From Oxalobacteraceae bacterium (GTDB taxonomy: Bacteria > Pseudomonadota > Gammaproteobacteria > Burkholderiales > Burkholderiaceae_D), in NCBI GenBank assembly GCA_021151485.1, contig JAGKXB010000012.1:1-55637 (forward strand): a stretch of DNA of 55,637 nt. Reading direction: 5' to 3'. Shown here in pieces: positions 18,693 to 29,428 of this stretch. The translations under genes were made by a program, and so were the position numbers. The notes beneath the pieces were generated by a model, which saw only the letters and a list, made by a program, of their open reading frames with translations, did not search any database and was not told the DNA's origin. How positions within the stretch are numbered: the stretch's first letter is position 1; every line of letters begins with the position of its first letter.

Positions 18693-20216
18693 ATGCAAAA
18701 GCTTTCAATGAGCAACAATCACCTCCCTCGCTTATTTCTCGCCATCTGTGCTGGCGCATCCAGTGTCCTAGCATTTGCGCCATTGGGTTTTTGGCCATTA
18801 CAAATAGTCAGTCTGGCGTTGTTGTTGCGGCTGACACTCAAGGCTGATTCCATCAAGCAATCCGCATGGCTGGGCTGGGCGTATGGTTTTGGTTGCGCGG
18901 TGTGTGGTCTGTACTGGTTGTTTATCAGCATGCATCGATACGGCGACATGCCTGCATGGTTAGCAGCAGCAGCGGTTGGATTGTTCGGCCTTTACTTGGG
19001 CATTTATCCGGCGCTGGCCATAGCGAGCAGTCGCTGGTTGCATCAACGTTGGTCGCTTTCGAATACGATGACTGCACTGCTGGTTTTTCCTACCACCTGG
19101 GCGTTGTCGGAATGGATGCGCGGCTGGATGTTGACGGGATTTCCTTGGTTGATATCGGGTTATGCGCATACCAATAATGTGCTGGCGAACTTTGCACCGT
19201 TGGTCGGTGTGTATGGATTAGGTTGGATCACGGCATTTTTAGCAGGCTGCATCACGCTTTTTCCGATTAAAAAATCTCCGCTGCTCTTGGCAGGCGCACT
19301 CTTCCTCACTGGCTTTGCGTTGCAAAACATCCAATGGAGCAAGCCACATGGACAGGCTATTTCGGTGCGTTTACTGCAAGGCAATGTCGCGCAAGATATG
19401 AAGTTTGTCCCCGAAAACATCAGGGCATCTTTAATCCTGTACGACACCATGCTGCGCGCGCACTCGGCTGATTTGATTGCTACGCCAGAAACGGCGATTC
19501 CCATTTTTCAGCAACAATTACCCAGCGATTATTTGCCTGAATTAATGGATTTTGCCAAGAAAAGCAATAGCCATCTGGTGATTGGCATACCGTTGCGTGA
19601 TGAGTTCATGCGTTATTTCAATAGCGTGCTTCATCTAGCGCCCAACATGGCAACTCCACACTACGACAAACATCATCTGGTGCCATTTGGTGAATTCATT
19701 CCTTTTGGATTTCGCTGGTTCGTCAACATGCTGCATATTCCACTGGGTGACTTTAGCCGTGGTGATGCTTTGCAAACGCCTTTTGCGGTGAAGGATCAAT
19801 GGGTATTGCCCAATATTTGCTATGAAGATTTATTTGGAGAAGAAATCGCCGGGCAATTAGGTGCGAGTCATATGGCTGGCAAACCGGTCGCCAGTATTTT
19901 GTTAAACGTTTCCAATATTGCCTGGTTTGGTGATTCCATCGCCATTCCACAACATCTACAAATCTCCCAAATGCGGGCTTTGGAAACGGCACGCCCAATG
20001 TTACGTGCCACCAATACCGGCGCTACGGCCATCATTAATGCGCAAGGAAAAGTGGTACAACAATTACCGCCTCATACACGTGACACACTGACTGGCACGG
20101 TGCAAGGAAGATCAGGCGTCACGCCTTATATTTTGTATGGCAATACTTCCATCCTGATTTGGTGTGGTTTGATGCTGATCATCGCTCGCTTTTCAGGACG
20201 TCAACACAAGACGTAA
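18693..20216 (+). CDS. lnt: Apolipoprotein N-acyltransferase
   Basis: Adds the third acyl chain to lipoproteins in the inner membrane. About six hydrophobic N-terminal helices (residues 10-190) are followed by a nitrilase-type domain with the Glu (ATPETAIP), Lys (DKHHLVPFGE) and Cys (NICYEDLF) triad. About 507 residues. ATG 18693 or 18708 (MSNNHL) is the likely start; a longer frame would begin inside the upstream repeat and is unlikely. Confidence 0.95.
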   Translation: MQKLSMSNNHLPRLFLAICAGASSVLAFAPLGFWPLQIVSLALLLRLTLKADSIKQSAWLGWAYGFGCAVCGLYWLFISMHRYGDMPAWLAAAAVGLFGLYLGIYPALAIASSRWLHQRWSLSNTMTALLVFPTTWALSEWMRGWMLTGFPWLISGYAHTNNVLANFAPLVGVYGLGWITAFLAGCITLFPIKKSPLLLAGALFLTGFALQNIQWSKPHGQAISVRLLQGNVAQDMKFVPENIRASLILYDTMLRAHSADLIATPETAIPIFQQQLPSDYLPELMDFAKKSNSHLVIGIPLRDEFMRYFNSVLHLAPNMATPHYDKHHLVPFGEFIPFGFRWFVNMLHIPLGDFSRGDALQTPFAVKDQWVLPNICYEDLFGEEIAGQLGASHMAGKPVASILLNVSNIAWFGDSIAIPQHLQISQMRALETARPMLRATNTGATAIINAQGKVVQQLPPHTRDTLTGTVQGRSGVTPYILYGNTSILIWCGLMLIIARFSGRQHKT

Positions 20217-20282
20217 AAACACATGAGGCGGGTGAAATCCGCTAGAATCCAGGGCTTTCCAGCAATCCTAGCTATCAAAAAA

Positions 20283-21203
20283 ATGATCACTTTTCAACAA
20301 ATTATTCTCAAGCTACAAGCTTATTGGGATGCACAAGGTTGTGCGCTGTTGCAACCTTATGACATGGAGGTCGGCGCCGGCACTTCGCATACTGCGACTT
20401 TTTTACGCGCGATTGGGCCAGAACCATGGCGTGCGGCCTACGTGCAACCGTCCCGCCGTCCGAAAGATGGTCGTTATGGCGAGAATCCCAATCGCATGCA
20501 GCATTACTACCAATTCCAAGTAGTACTCAAACCTGCACCAGAGAATATTATCGATCTGTATTTAGGTTCATTAGCAGCGTTGGGATTAGACCTGAAGCAA
20601 AACGATGTGCGATTGGTGGAAGATGACTGGGAAAATCCCACGCTAGGCGCCTGGGGTTTGGGTTGGGAAGTGTGGCTAAATGGCATGGAAGTGACGCAAT
20701 TTACCTACTTCCAGCAAGTTGGTGGTTTGGATTGCAATCCTGTACTGGGTGAAATCACCTACGGCATTGAGCGTTTGGCGATGTATTTGCAAGGCGTAGA
20801 GAATGTCTATGATCTGGTCTGGACCGAATGGGAAGAAAACGGCGTCACAAAAACGCTGACCTATGGCGATGTGTTTCATCAAAATGAAGTCGAACAATCG
20901 ACGTATAACTTTGAACACGCCAATACCGAATTCCTATTTTCTCTCTTCAGCAATTACGAATCAGAAGCGCAGCGCTTAATGCAGGTTGCGCTCACGCTAC
21001 CTGCTTACGAAATGATTTTGAAAGCTGCTCACAGCTTCAACATGCTGGACGCGCGCGGTGCGATTTCTGTGACAGAACGCGCGGCCTACATCGCCCGCAT
21101 CCGCAATTTATCCCGTACCGTGGCGCAGGCTTATTACGACTCCCGGGAAAAACTGGGTTTTCCCATGTGTAGCGATGCCACAAAAGTAACAAAGGCGGTA
21201 TGA
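20283..21203 (+). CDS. glyQ: Glycyl-tRNA synthetase alpha subunit
   Basis: Catalytic subunit of the heterotetrameric bacterial GlyRS. ATG 20283 gives [15 protein letters not shown], the normal start, and 306 residues. Typical motifs include [16 protein letters not shown] and [20 protein letters not shown] 20-residue upstream extension is possible but not family-like. The stop is 1 base before the glyS ATG. Confidence 0.97.
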   Translation: MITFQQIILKLQAYWDAQGCALLQPYDMEVGAGTSHTATFLRAIGPEPWRAAYVQPSRRPKDGRYGENPNRMQHYYQFQVVLKPAPENIIDLYLGSLAALGLDLKQNDVRLVEDDWENPTLGAWGLGWEVWLNGMEVTQFTYFQQVGGLDCNPVLGEITYGIERLAMYLQGVENVYDLVWTEWEENGVTKTLTYGDVFHQNEVEQSTYNFEHANTEFLFSLFSNYESEAQRLMQVALTLPAYEMILKAAHSFNMLDARGAISVTERAAYIARIRNLSRTVAQAYYDSREKLGFPMCSDATKVTKAV

Positions 21204-21204
21204 C

Positions 21205-23313
21205 ATGACTATGAATACGATGAATACGAATTCAACTTTATTAATTGAGTTACTGACCGAAGAGCTGCCACCTAAGGCTTTGTCCAAACTGGGTGAGGCC
21301 TTTGCCGGCGCAATCTTCAACGGCTTGAAAGCACACGATTTTTTAGCGGCAGATGCTGTGGCAACAACCTACGCCACGCCACGTCGTTTGGCGGTTTCCA
21401 TCACGCAAGTACGCGCCACCTCACCAGACAAATCAATCCGCGAAAAAATATTGCCCGTATCGATCGCATTAAATGCACAAGGCGAACCGACTGCACCTTT
21501 GTTGAAAAAACTGGCGGCGCTGGGTTTTGCCGATATTTCCATCAATGATTTGGAACGCGCTGAAGATGGCAAAGCAGAAAGTTTTTTCTATACCTACACA
21601 GCGCAAGGCATCGCACTGCAACAAGGTTTGCAAGCGGTGTTGGATGCTGCAGTCAGCAAATTGCCGATTCCCAAACTGATGAGTTACCAACGGCCCGATG
21701 GTTCAACCGTGCAATTTGTGCGTCCGGCGCATCAACTGATTGCTTTGTATGGAACGACGGTTGTTCCCGTTTCCGCCTTAGGTTTACAAGCTAGCAACAG
21801 CACGTTGGGACATCGCTTCCTGACATCAGGAGATTCCCTCACGATTGCCGATGCCAACAACTATGCCGACGTCCTTGCCACGCAAGGCAAAGTCATCGCC
21901 AGCTTCACGGCTCGCAAAGACAAAATCCGCGCTGCTTTGTTAGAAAAAGCGGGCAGCGACCAAGTCTTAATGCCAGAAGCGTTGTTGGATGAAGTCACCG
22001 CTTTGGTCGAATGGCCCGTCATTTACGCATGCCATTTCGAGCAAGAATTCCTGACCGTACCGCAGGAATGTTTGATTCTGACCATGCAAACCAACCAGAA
22101 ATATTTTGCCTTGACCGATACACAAGGCAAGCTGCGTTCGCGCTTCTTGATCGTTTCAAATCTTGAAACCAGCGATCCCAAACACATCATCAGCGGCAAT
22201 GAACGCGTGGTGCGGCCACGTCTGTCGGATGCGAAATTTTTCTTTGAGCAGGACAAGAAAAAAACGCTGGAATCGCGCATCCCGCAATTAGCGAATGTGA
22301 TTTATCACAACAAATTGGGCAATCAGGCGCAACGTACTGAACGCGTAACCAAGCTGGCCGGCATCATTGCCGCTCACTTGGGTGCCGATGTGCAACTTGC
22401 TGAACGCGGCGCGATGCTGGCCAAAGCGGATTTGCTGACCGATATGGTGGGTGAATTCCCTGAGCTGCAAGGGGTCATGGGTACTTACTACGCCCATCAC
22501 GATGGCGAACATGCAGAAGTCGCGCAAGCGATGTCGGAACATTACCAACCACGCTTTGCTGGCGATGCTTTGCCATCGACACAAACCGGTACTGTGGTGG
22601 CTCTGGCTGACAAATTGGAAACCCTGGTCGGCATTTGGGGCATAGGCTTGCAACCGACCGGTGATAAAGATCCGTTTGCCTTACGTCGTCATGCCTTGGG
22701 CGTGTTGCGTATGCTGATTGAAAAACAGTTGCCACTATCGCTACAGGGTTTGCTGCAAGATAGCGCGCGCTTGTTTGAAGGAAATGCCCAATTTACCGAT
22801 CCTAGTGCTGCCGTTTCAGCCTTTATCTTCGATCGACTGCGTAGTTATTTACGTGAACGTTCTTATACCGCGCATGAAATCGAAGCCGTGATTGCGCAAA
22901 ATCCCGATACGTTTAACAACATTATCGAACGCTTAAATGCCGTCCAGGCATTTGCTGCGCTACCGCAAGCTGAATCGCTGGCAGCGGCCAACAAGCGCAT
23001 TACCAATATCCTGAAGAAAACAGATATTGCACCAGGCAAGGTACAAAACAACTTGCTGCAAGAAGCCGCAGAACAAGCCTTGCATACAGCAATGATGCAG
23101 GTGAAACCACAAGTGGACGATGCATTTGCCCAAGGCGACTTTACGACAACGCTGAAAACCTTGGCCCAACTGCGCGACCCAGTCGATGCTTTCTTCACCA
23201 ATGTGATGGTGATGGCGGACGACCCAGCCTTACGCAACAACCGGATTGCGCTGCTTTCTGAATTGCACGCCATGATGAATCAAGTCGCTGACATTTCGAA
23301 ACTGGCAGCTTGA
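21205..23313 (+). CDS. glyS: Glycyl-tRNA synthetase beta subunit
   Basis: The tRNA-binding subunit of GlyRS, 702 residues, starting near [17 protein letters not shown]. It shows the HD-like segment ([15 protein letters not shown]) and a C-terminal DALR-type anticodon domain ([10 protein letters not shown]). Starts one base after glyQ, so translation is coupled. Its stop overlaps a possible TTG start of gmhB. Confidence 0.97.
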   Translation: MTMNTMNTNSTLLIELLTEELPPKALSKLGEAFAGAIFNGLKAHDFLAADAVATTYATPRRLAVSITQVRATSPDKSIREKILPVSIALNAQGEPTAPLLKKLAALGFADISINDLERAEDGKAESFFYTYTAQGIALQQGLQAVLDAAVSKLPIPKLMSYQRPDGSTVQFVRPAHQLIALYGTTVVPVSALGLQASNSTLGHRFLTSGDSLTIADANNYADVLATQGKVIASFTARKDKIRAALLEKAGSDQVLMPEALLDEVTALVEWPVIYACHFEQEFLTVPQECLILTMQTNQKYFALTDTQGKLRSRFLIVSNLETSDPKHIISGNERVVRPRLSDAKFFFEQDKKKTLESRIPQLANVIYHNKLGNQAQRTERVTKLAGIIAAHLGADVQLAERGAMLAKADLLTDMVGEFPELQGVMGTYYAHHDGEHAEVAQAMSEHYQPRFAGDALPSTQTGTVVALADKLETLVGIWGIGLQPTGDKDPFALRRHALGVLRMLIEKQLPLSLQGLLQDSARLFEGNAQFTDPSAAVSAFIFDRLRSYLRERSYTAHEIEAVIAQNPDTFNNIIERLNAVQAFAALPQAESLAAANKRITNILKKTDIAPGKVQNNLLQEAAEQALHTAMMQVKPQVDDAFAQGDFTTTLKTLAQLRDPVDAFFTNVMVMADDPALRNNRIALLSELHAMMNQVADISKLAA

Positions 23314-23315
23314 CC

Positions 23316-23891
23316 ATGCAAGCCGCCACAAAACTCATCATCTTAGATCGCGACGGCGTCATCAATCATGACTCCGACGCCTTCATCAAATCGCCGGATG
23401 AATGGATACCGATTCCGGGCTCGCTGGCGGCGATTGCGCGCTTGAATCAAGCCGGTTATCGCGTGGTGGTGGCATCTAATCAATCCGGTATTGCGCGCGG
23501 CTTTTTCAATATGAGTGTGCTCAATGCCATTCATCAAAAAATGCACGTCGCCGCACAAGCAGTTGGGGCAGAAATCGATGCTGTGTTCTTTTGCCCGCAT
23601 GCTGCTCAGGATTGTTGCGATTGCCGCAAACCCAAACCCGGTATGCTACACGCCATCACACAACGTTACGAAGTCAACTTGAAAGGTGTACCCATCGTGG
23701 GGGACTCACTGCGTGATTTGCAGGCTGGTTTTGTAGCTGGCTGCCAGCCTTATTTGGTGTTGACGGGCAAAGGTCAAAAGACTCAAGCCAATGGCGGCTT
23801 GCCACCTGGCACTAAGACTTATTCTGATTTGGCGGCGATTGTGGCGGATTTGTTGAATCCCACCAATGCCACCCATACCACCAATCTTTAA
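23316..23891 (+). CDS. gmhB: D-glycero-D-manno-heptose 1,7-bisphosphate 7-phosphatase
   Basis: HAD-superfamily phosphatase of the ADP-heptose pathway for LPS inner core. Catalytic DRDGVIN, Ser/Asn of the second motif (VVASNQSGIARG), the zinc loop with CPHAAQDCCDCRKPKPGM and the final VGDSLRDLQAG are visible. I take ATG 23316, 2 bases after the glyS stop; 191 residues. It supplies the sugar used by the heptosyltransferase at 26948-27952. Confidence 0.94.
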   Translation: MQAATKLIILDRDGVINHDSDAFIKSPDEWIPIPGSLAAIARLNQAGYRVVVASNQSGIARGFFNMSVLNAIHQKMHVAAQAVGAEIDAVFFCPHAAQDCCDCRKPKPGMLHAITQRYEVNLKGVPIVGDSLRDLQAGFVAGCQPYLVLTGKGQKTQANGGLPPGTKTYSDLAAIVADLLNPTNATHTTNL

Positions 23892-23956
23892 CCCGTATTC
23901 TCATTAACTTTTATCAATTTTATTAACCACAATACTCAACCCCGTCATTCTGCCAA

Positions 23957-24102
23957 GTAGGGTGTCAATAAGCGAAGCGCATTGCACCTTCATCGCAGGC
24001 CACCATGCGGCGCAATGCGCTTCGCTTATTGACGCCCTACAAGGTCAGGTAAACATTTTTTGTACTTGTGTAGATACCTGTGCTAAAGCACTCGGGGACG
24101 AC
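23957..24102. repeat. REP-like hairpin repeat, copy 2, with extended flank
   Basis: The core (23957-24040) has nearly perfect 29-base arms: GTAGGGTGTCAATAAGCGAA pairs with the end TTCGCTTATTGACGCCCTAC. The 62 bases after it (containing GTACTTGTGTAGATACCTG and ending GGGGACGAC) are the reverse complement of the flank of copy 1. The two extended copies therefore face each other across lnt-glyQS-gmhB. Confidence 0.9.
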
Positions 24103-24142
24103 GGTATTAAAGTTAAAGCTAATAAACAATTTACTTCCTTCG

Positions 24143-24871
24143 ATGATGATATTTATCCGCTCCCTTTTATTGATGGTATGCATGATGGCAAGCGCCGTCG
24201 TCTGGTCTTTCGTTTGCTTTTTAGCGGCGCCTTTGCCCTATGCCAAACGCTATTACATCACCTCACGCTGGAACGTGTTTATCGTCTGGCTGGCCAAAGT
24301 CGTGTGCGGCATTCGTTATGAAATAAAAGGCTGGGAAAATCTACCGGACACGCCCGCCATCCTGCTATCAAAACACCAATCGGCCTGGGAAACGATTTTC
24401 CTTCTCAGCCACATGCCACGCCCATTGGTGTATGTGTTTAAAAAAGAATTGATGTACCTACCTTTCTTCGGCTGGGCATTGGCCTTATTGCGCATGATTC
24501 CGATCGATCGTAGCAAAGGCAAAGATGCGTTCAAACAAGTCGTCACACAAGGTAAAGAGCGCCTGGCTAGCGGATTGTGGATCATCATGTTTCCAGAAGG
24601 CACACGCACAGCAGTCGGCAAACAAGGTAAATACAAAAGCGGCGGCGCCCGTCTGGCGATAGAAACCCAAACTGCCATCGTTCCGATCGCGCACAATTCT
24701 GGCGCCTGCTGGCCTAAAAATTCATTTCTAAAAAAACCCGGCCTGGTGACAGTTTCCATCGGCCCGTTGATTTCATCTGAAGGTAAAACTTCCGATGAGT
24801 TAATGCGTGAAGTAGAAGGCTGGATAGAAGCCGAGATGCGCATCATTTCACCCGAGGCATATTTGAAATAA
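24143..24871 (+). CDS. plsC: 1-acyl-sn-glycerol-3-phosphate acyltransferase
   Basis: Inner-membrane enzyme making phosphatidic acid. One N-terminal hydrophobic helix, then the acyltransferase block KHQSAWET (HX4E variant of HX4D), and FPEGTRT as the second block. Start placed at ATG 24143 (MMIFIRSLLL), because upstream codons fall in the repeat. About 242 residues. It sits after gmhB and before the YgjP-type gene. Confidence 0.93.
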   Translation: MMIFIRSLLLMVCMMASAVVWSFVCFLAAPLPYAKRYYITSRWNVFIVWLAKVVCGIRYEIKGWENLPDTPAILLSKHQSAWETIFLLSHMPRPLVYVFKKELMYLPFFGWALALLRMIPIDRSKGKDAFKQVVTQGKERLASGLWIIMFPEGTRTAVGKQGKYKSGGARLAIETQTAIVPIAHNSGACWPKNSFLKKPGLVTVSIGPLISSEGKTSDELMREVEGWIEAEMRIISPEAYLK

Positions 24872-24878
24872 CCACATC

Positions 24879-25670
24879 ATGCCCTTCTTTTTCCGCCGAA
24901 AAGTACAAGCCCCACCAATACAAGACGTACAACAAGCGCAGCAAATTCAGCAAATACAAATCGGCGGTAACACGATTTCCTACACACTACGCCGCTCACA
25001 GCGGCGCTCCATCGGCTTCACCATCAAGGATGATGGCTTGCGCGTCACCGCGCCCACATGGGTGAATTTGGTAGATATTGAGCGTGCGATACACGCCAAG
25101 CAAAGCTGGATTATCAAAGCACTAGCCAATCATCAACAATTCCGCCAACGACCAGAACAACAAACACCGTGGCGCGATGGCGCCAGCTTGCCTTATTTGG
25201 GAGAAAACTTAACGCTACGACTGCAAGAATCAGCCTCATCAAAAGCCGTTCACATCAACCACGATCCTTACGTCAATACGCTGACTATCTCTCTCCCAGC
25301 CAATACCACCGAACAAGAATTAAAAAAGCAACTACAACGCTGGCTACAATCCCAAGCGCAACAATTGTTTGTAGAACGTGTGCAATTTTATGGCGAGAAA
25401 TTAGGCGCCTTTCCGACCGCACTTGCGCTCTCATCCGCCAACACGCGCTGGGGGTCATGCACGTCAAAAGGCAAGATACGCCTGAACTGGCGTTTGATGC
25501 ATTTCCCGCTACCGTTGATTGATTATGTGATTGCGCATGAACTTGCGCATCTGAAAGAAATGAACCACAGCCCGCGTTTTTGGGCCACAGTCGCATCGAT
25601 TTTCCCTGATTTTATGCACGCTAGAAAAACGTTGCGCCAACAGGCGCAAGCGATATTGCCGACGTTTTAA
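24879..25670 (+). CDS. YgjP-type M48-like metallopeptidase (DUF45)
   Basis: A 263-residue soluble protein. Near the C-terminus it carries the zinc motif HELAHLKEMNHS (HExxH plus a following His) and upstream RWGSCTSKGKIRLNWRL, the hallmark of the YgjP/DUF45 family. Physiological substrate unknown. It starts 7 bases after plsC and converges on waaA with a 4-base gap. Confidence 0.88.
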   Translation: MPFFFRRKVQAPPIQDVQQAQQIQQIQIGGNTISYTLRRSQRRSIGFTIKDDGLRVTAPTWVNLVDIERAIHAKQSWIIKALANHQQFRQRPEQQTPWRDGASLPYLGENLTLRLQESASSKAVHINHDPYVNTLTISLPANTTEQELKKQLQRWLQSQAQQLFVERVQFYGEKLGAFPTALALSSANTRWGSCTSKGKIRLNWRLMHFPLPLIDYVIAHELAHLKEMNHSPRFWATVASIFPDFMHARKTLRQQAQAILPTF

Positions 25671-25674
25671 ACCT

Positions 25675-26943
25675 TCATCCCAACAAAAATCGCAGCAAAT
25701 CCATGGTGCGTTCTGTCGCACCGCGGTGTTGGGCAGCAAACGCGAAAGCACACTCGCCCATCGCGTTGCACTCATCGGTATGTCGCATTAAATAACTGGC
25801 TTTCTGCAATAAATGTGCTGCATCCGTCACCCGCCATGCTGCTTGAGCAGCAATCGCATCTTCGCTCACACCAGCAAAATTGAATGTATGCGGACCTATC
25901 AATACCGGTTTACCCACCGCACACGCTTCAATCAAATTTTGCCCGCCCAAAGGCAATAAACTACCGCCGATAAAAGCCATATCGCAGGCTGCGTAGTAAG
26001 CAAATAATTCCCCCATAGAGTCACCCAGCAAAACGCGTACATCTGAATCTAACGCTGAGGCAGCTAAAATTGAACGGCGTGCCAACTTGATGTCGCGCTG
26101 CGTGATCATACGTGCTACCTCATCAAAGCGTTGTGGATGACGTGGGACGATGACAAGCAGGGCGTTGGGGATATCCAAGTTGAGTAAGGCATCAAGAATC
26201 AATGCTTCCTCCCCCTCCCGTGTACTGGCGCACAGCAAGACTGGACGTGATCCTATTTGCGCCCGCAATGCCGTGCCTTTTTGTAATAAATCCGGCGAAG
26301 GATGTACATCAAATTTAAGATTGCCCGTGACCTGCACATTCGATGCACCAAAGACTTGTAAACGTTCTGCATCCGCCATAGTTTGCGCAGCGACACAAGT
26401 GATGCCTTGTGCTGCTGGTCGCATCAAACTAGCATAACGCCGTCCTTTGGTGAGCGAACGTTGGGATAAACGGGCATTGACTAAAGCAAGCGGAACGTTC
26501 TTTGCATTGCATGCAGCCACTAAATTTGGCCACACCTCTGTTTCCATCAAAATGCAAATACGTGGTGCGTAATGGGCGATGAAACGCACTACCAAGCACT
26601 GAATGTCATAGGGCAAATATGCCTGCACCAGGCGCGAACTGTACTGCGCCCGCAACACCCTCCCTGCTGCCCTGCCGGTCGGCGTCATATGCGTCAACAC
26701 CATGCCATGATCAGGATACGCCGCCAACAAAGCGTGGATCAAAGGCTCAGCAGCACGTGTTTCACCCAACGACACGGCATGCAGCCAAATCATTTTTTGC
26801 CGCGGAAAATTAACGCGATGAAAGCAACCCAATCGCTCAATCCAATTCTGCCGATAGCCAGGCTCCTTACGGCCACGCCACCAAAGCCGCAACAACACTA
26901 TGGGCAACGCCAAATACCATCCTAATGTATACAACTTGCGCAT
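25675..26943 (-). CDS. waaA: Kdo transferase (3-deoxy-D-manno-octulosonate transferase)
   Basis: Inner-membrane-anchored GT30 enzyme adding Kdo to lipid A precursor. N-terminal membrane anchor, then WLHAVSLGETRAAEPLI, ILMETEVWPNLV and the C-terminal nucleotide-sugar region GGSLLPLGGQNLIEACAVG. 422 residues, normal for WaaA. Its start lies 4 bases after waaC stop. Confidence 0.95.
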   Translation of the reverse strand: MRKLYTLGWYLALPIVLLRLWWRGRKEPGYRQNWIERLGCFHRVNFPRQKMIWLHAVSLGETRAAEPLIHALLAAYPDHGMVLTHMTPTGRAAGRVLRAQYSSRLVQAYLPYDIQCLVVRFIAHYAPRICILMETEVWPNLVAACNAKNVPLALVNARLSQRSLTKGRRYASLMRPAAQGITCVAAQTMADAERLQVFGASNVQVTGNLKFDVHPSPDLLQKGTALRAQIGSRPVLLCASTREGEEALILDALLNLDIPNALLVIVPRHPQRFDEVARMITQRDIKLARRSILAASALDSDVRVLLGDSMGELFAYYAACDMAFIGGSLLPLGGQNLIEACAVGKPVLIGPHTFNFAGVSEDAIAAQAAWRVTDAAHLLQKASYLMRHTDECNAMGECAFAFAAQHRGATERTMDLLRFLLG

Positions 26944-26947
26944 TTCA

Positions 26948-27952
26948 TTACCCTGCTTGCGAATAGGACAATCTGGCTAACGCAGCCTGTACTTCCATCA
27001 CACTAGGGGGCATGCAAGCATCACCCAAATTAATAATGTTGTGAGACCAGTCACCCTCTGTTTTCCAACGTGGACTGTCGCAATACAACTCAATGGTGGG
27101 GCGATTGTAAGCAGCAGCAATATGCGTCAACCCCGTATCCACACCGACTACGAGTGCGGCATGCCGCGCCAACGCAACCGCCTCTAACATAGATAAAGCC
27201 GGTAATAATTGGGCATTGGGTATTTGGATAGCAAGTTGCTGCGCTTCCTCCCGCTCTCTTTTAGAGCCCCAAGGCAACAGTACTGGCAGACCTTGTTGAT
27301 GCAAAGTACGACCTATCGACACCCAATTTTCTGGCTGCCACTTTTTAGCATCGCGTGCCGTACCATGAAAAAAGACCGCATAAGGTTGTGATGGCGGAGG
27401 CAAGCACAACGGCGTGCTATCTGGTGCTTGCAAAGCAAAGTCAGGCACTGTATCGATCGAATAAGACAAAGCCACCGCCGCCACTAAACGGCCACGCTGC
27501 ACGGCATGAGTACGGGCAGCAAGCGGTATGCTGATGTCATGGAAAATGCGTGATAACCCTTCGTAACCCGAACCTTCACTCCCATTGGCCATCCCTACTT
27601 TTTTGCCGCCAGCAGCACACCGCGCCCAATGCATGATGAATCCGGTTTTTAGCAACCCCTGTGTATCAAAAACAAAGTCGTAATCTTCACTTTGCAAATT
27701 TGTACGAAAAGCACGGATTTCGGCACGCATTTGTGTGCGGGCTGCCGCCGACCACAAACTCTTACGCCAACGACGCAGGGCGAATGGAATCACCTTGCGC
27801 ACCAAAGGGTTAAGTTTGACTAAATCGACATAGGCCTCTTCCACCACCCAATCAATTTGAGCTTGTGGATAGTGGCGCAAAATATCCGCCACCATGGGCA
27901 TGTTATGGAGCACATCTCCTAGTGAGGAAACGCGAATGATGAGTATCTTCAA
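26948..27952 (-). CDS. waaC: Lipopolysaccharide heptosyltransferase I
   Basis: GT9 enzyme placing the first heptose on Kdo. Typical start MKILIIRVSSLGDVLHNMP, a DTQGLLKTG segment and the C-terminal VVGVDTGLTHIAAAYNRPTI. 334 residues. In operon with waaA; the manB-like gene lies 21 bases upstream. Confidence 0.94.
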   Translation of the reverse strand: MKILIIRVSSLGDVLHNMPMVADILRHYPQAQIDWVVEEAYVDLVKLNPLVRKVIPFALRRWRKSLWSAAARTQMRAEIRAFRTNLQSEDYDFVFDTQGLLKTGFIMHWARCAAGGKKVGMANGSEGSGYEGLSRIFHDISIPLAARTHAVQRGRLVAAVALSYSIDTVPDFALQAPDSTPLCLPPPSQPYAVFFHGTARDAKKWQPENWVSIGRTLHQQGLPVLLPWGSKREREEAQQLAIQIPNAQLLPALSMLEAVALARHAALVVGVDTGLTHIAAAYNRPTIELYCDSPRWKTEGDWSHNIINLGDACMPPSVMEVQAALARLSYSQAG

Positions 27953-27973
27953 ACGGTACTTTTTAAAGAAAAA

Positions 27974-29356
27974 TTAATAAGGCAACACAGCATCCGGTTT
28001 GGCGGCAGTAATCACACGCTTGAAATCCGCTTGAATCCGCACCAAAGCAGCTTCCGATTCCGCCTCAAACCGCATCACTACCACTGGCGTGGTATTGGAG
28101 GCACGTGCCAGGCCAAAACCATCGGGATACTCAACCCGCAAACCGTCGATTCGAATAATGTCCCGGGCAGCAGGAAATTGCGCTTCGTTTTGTAATTGTT
28201 CGATGAGAGAAAAATTCTCCCCCTCGTTCAACATCAACTGCAATTCAGGCGTGCTGATGGATTCTGGCAAAGCATTCAAGGTAGCAGATGGATCAGCAAC
28301 ACGGGTTATTAATTCCAGTAAACGCGCACCGGCATATAAACCATCATCAAAGCCATACCAACGATCTTTGAAAAACAAATGGCCGCTCATTTCTCCACCC
28401 AAAGGCGCATTGGTTTCACGCATTTTAGCTTTGACCAGCGAATGGCCAGTTTTCCACATCAATGCCTGACCGCCGCGTTCGGCAATCCAAGGAGCAAGGT
28501 GACGAGTACATTTCACATCGTACAAAATAGGCGTAGACGGATTGCGCGTTAACACATCTTCCGCAAACAACATCAATTGACGATCTGGATAAATAATCTG
28601 TCCATCCTTGGTCACCACACCCAGACGATCACCGTCGCCATCAAAAGCCAAGCCAATTTCAGCATCGCCTTGTTGCAGACAGTGGATCAAATCCTGCAGA
28701 TTCTCTGGATGAGCTGGATCAGGATGATGATTAGGGAAAGTACCGTCTACTTGGCAAAACAACTCCGTCACTTCACATCCCATGGCGCGATACAAATCAC
28801 CAGCAAATGCACCGGCGACACCATTGCCGCAATCCACTGCAATTTTCATTGGACGAGCCAATTTGATATCGCTAACAATACGTTGCAAATATGCCGCGCG
28901 AATGTCATACGTACTATAGCCACCGACATCCGTCGGCCCTGCATCAGCGTGCGCCACAATCGCCTGATATAAAGCCTGTATCGTTGCGCCATAAATCGCT
29001 TCACCAGCTAACACCATTTTGAAACCGTTGTAATCCGGTGGATTATGACTACCTGTCACCATGACGCCCGAACGTGCATCCAATACGTGCGTCGCAAAGT
29101 ACACCATCGGCGTGGCCACCATGCCCAAATCAATCACATCCACGCCTGCAGCTTGCAAACCCTGTGCCAATGCAGCGGCCAATTCTGGCCCGGATAAACG
29201 CCCATCGCGACCTATCACCACTTTGGACTCACCTTTGGCTCGTACGGCAGCACCAAATGCCTGACCAATTTTTCTCGCAATATCAGCATCCAAGGTGGTA
29301 CCGACTATGCCCCGAATGTCGTACGCTTTAAAAATCGATGGGGAGAGAGTAGCCAT
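27974..29356 (-). CDS. manB: Phosphomannomutase/phosphoglucomutase
   Basis: Alpha-D-phosphohexomutase (AlgC/PMM-PGM type), 460 residues, interconverting hexose-6-P and hexose-1-P. Phosphoserine loop VTGSHNPPDYNG, metal loop DGDGDRLG, sugar-binding GEMSGHLFF and phosphate-binding region near the end are all present. It can feed glucose-1-P into the dTDP-rhamnose genes downstream in the map. Confidence 0.93.
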   Translation of the reverse strand: MATLSPSIFKAYDIRGIVGTTLDADIARKIGQAFGAAVRAKGESKVVIGRDGRLSGPELAAALAQGLQAAGVDVIDLGMVATPMVYFATHVLDARSGVMVTGSHNPPDYNGFKMVLAGEAIYGATIQALYQAIVAHADAGPTDVGGYSTYDIRAAYLQRIVSDIKLARPMKIAVDCGNGVAGAFAGDLYRAMGCEVTELFCQVDGTFPNHHPDPAHPENLQDLIHCLQQGDAEIGLAFDGDGDRLGVVTKDGQIIYPDRQLMLFAEDVLTRNPSTPILYDVKCTRHLAPWIAERGGQALMWKTGHSLVKAKMRETNAPLGGEMSGHLFFKDRWYGFDDGLYAGARLLELITRVADPSATLNALPESISTPELQLMLNEGENFSLIEQLQNEAQFPAARDIIRIDGLRVEYPDGFGLARASNTTPVVVMRFEAESEAALVRIQADFKRVITAAKPDAVLPY

Positions 29357-29428
29357 ATAGCTTTGATCTTTCTTATGTTTTGATGTTTTTATACTTATTT
29401 AAAAATTTAAACTTGGTTTTTTATTGAT

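Noticed and set aside
20223..20282. 20-residue N-terminal extension of GlyQ
   Set aside because: The family starts at MITFQQ-like sequence; the extension has no recognisable conservation.
24080..24142. Longer plsC starting inside the repeat
   Set aside because: The extra 21 residues are encoded partly by the REP-like repeat and are not family-like; the start at 24143 is preferred. The same reasoning was used for lnt at 18648.
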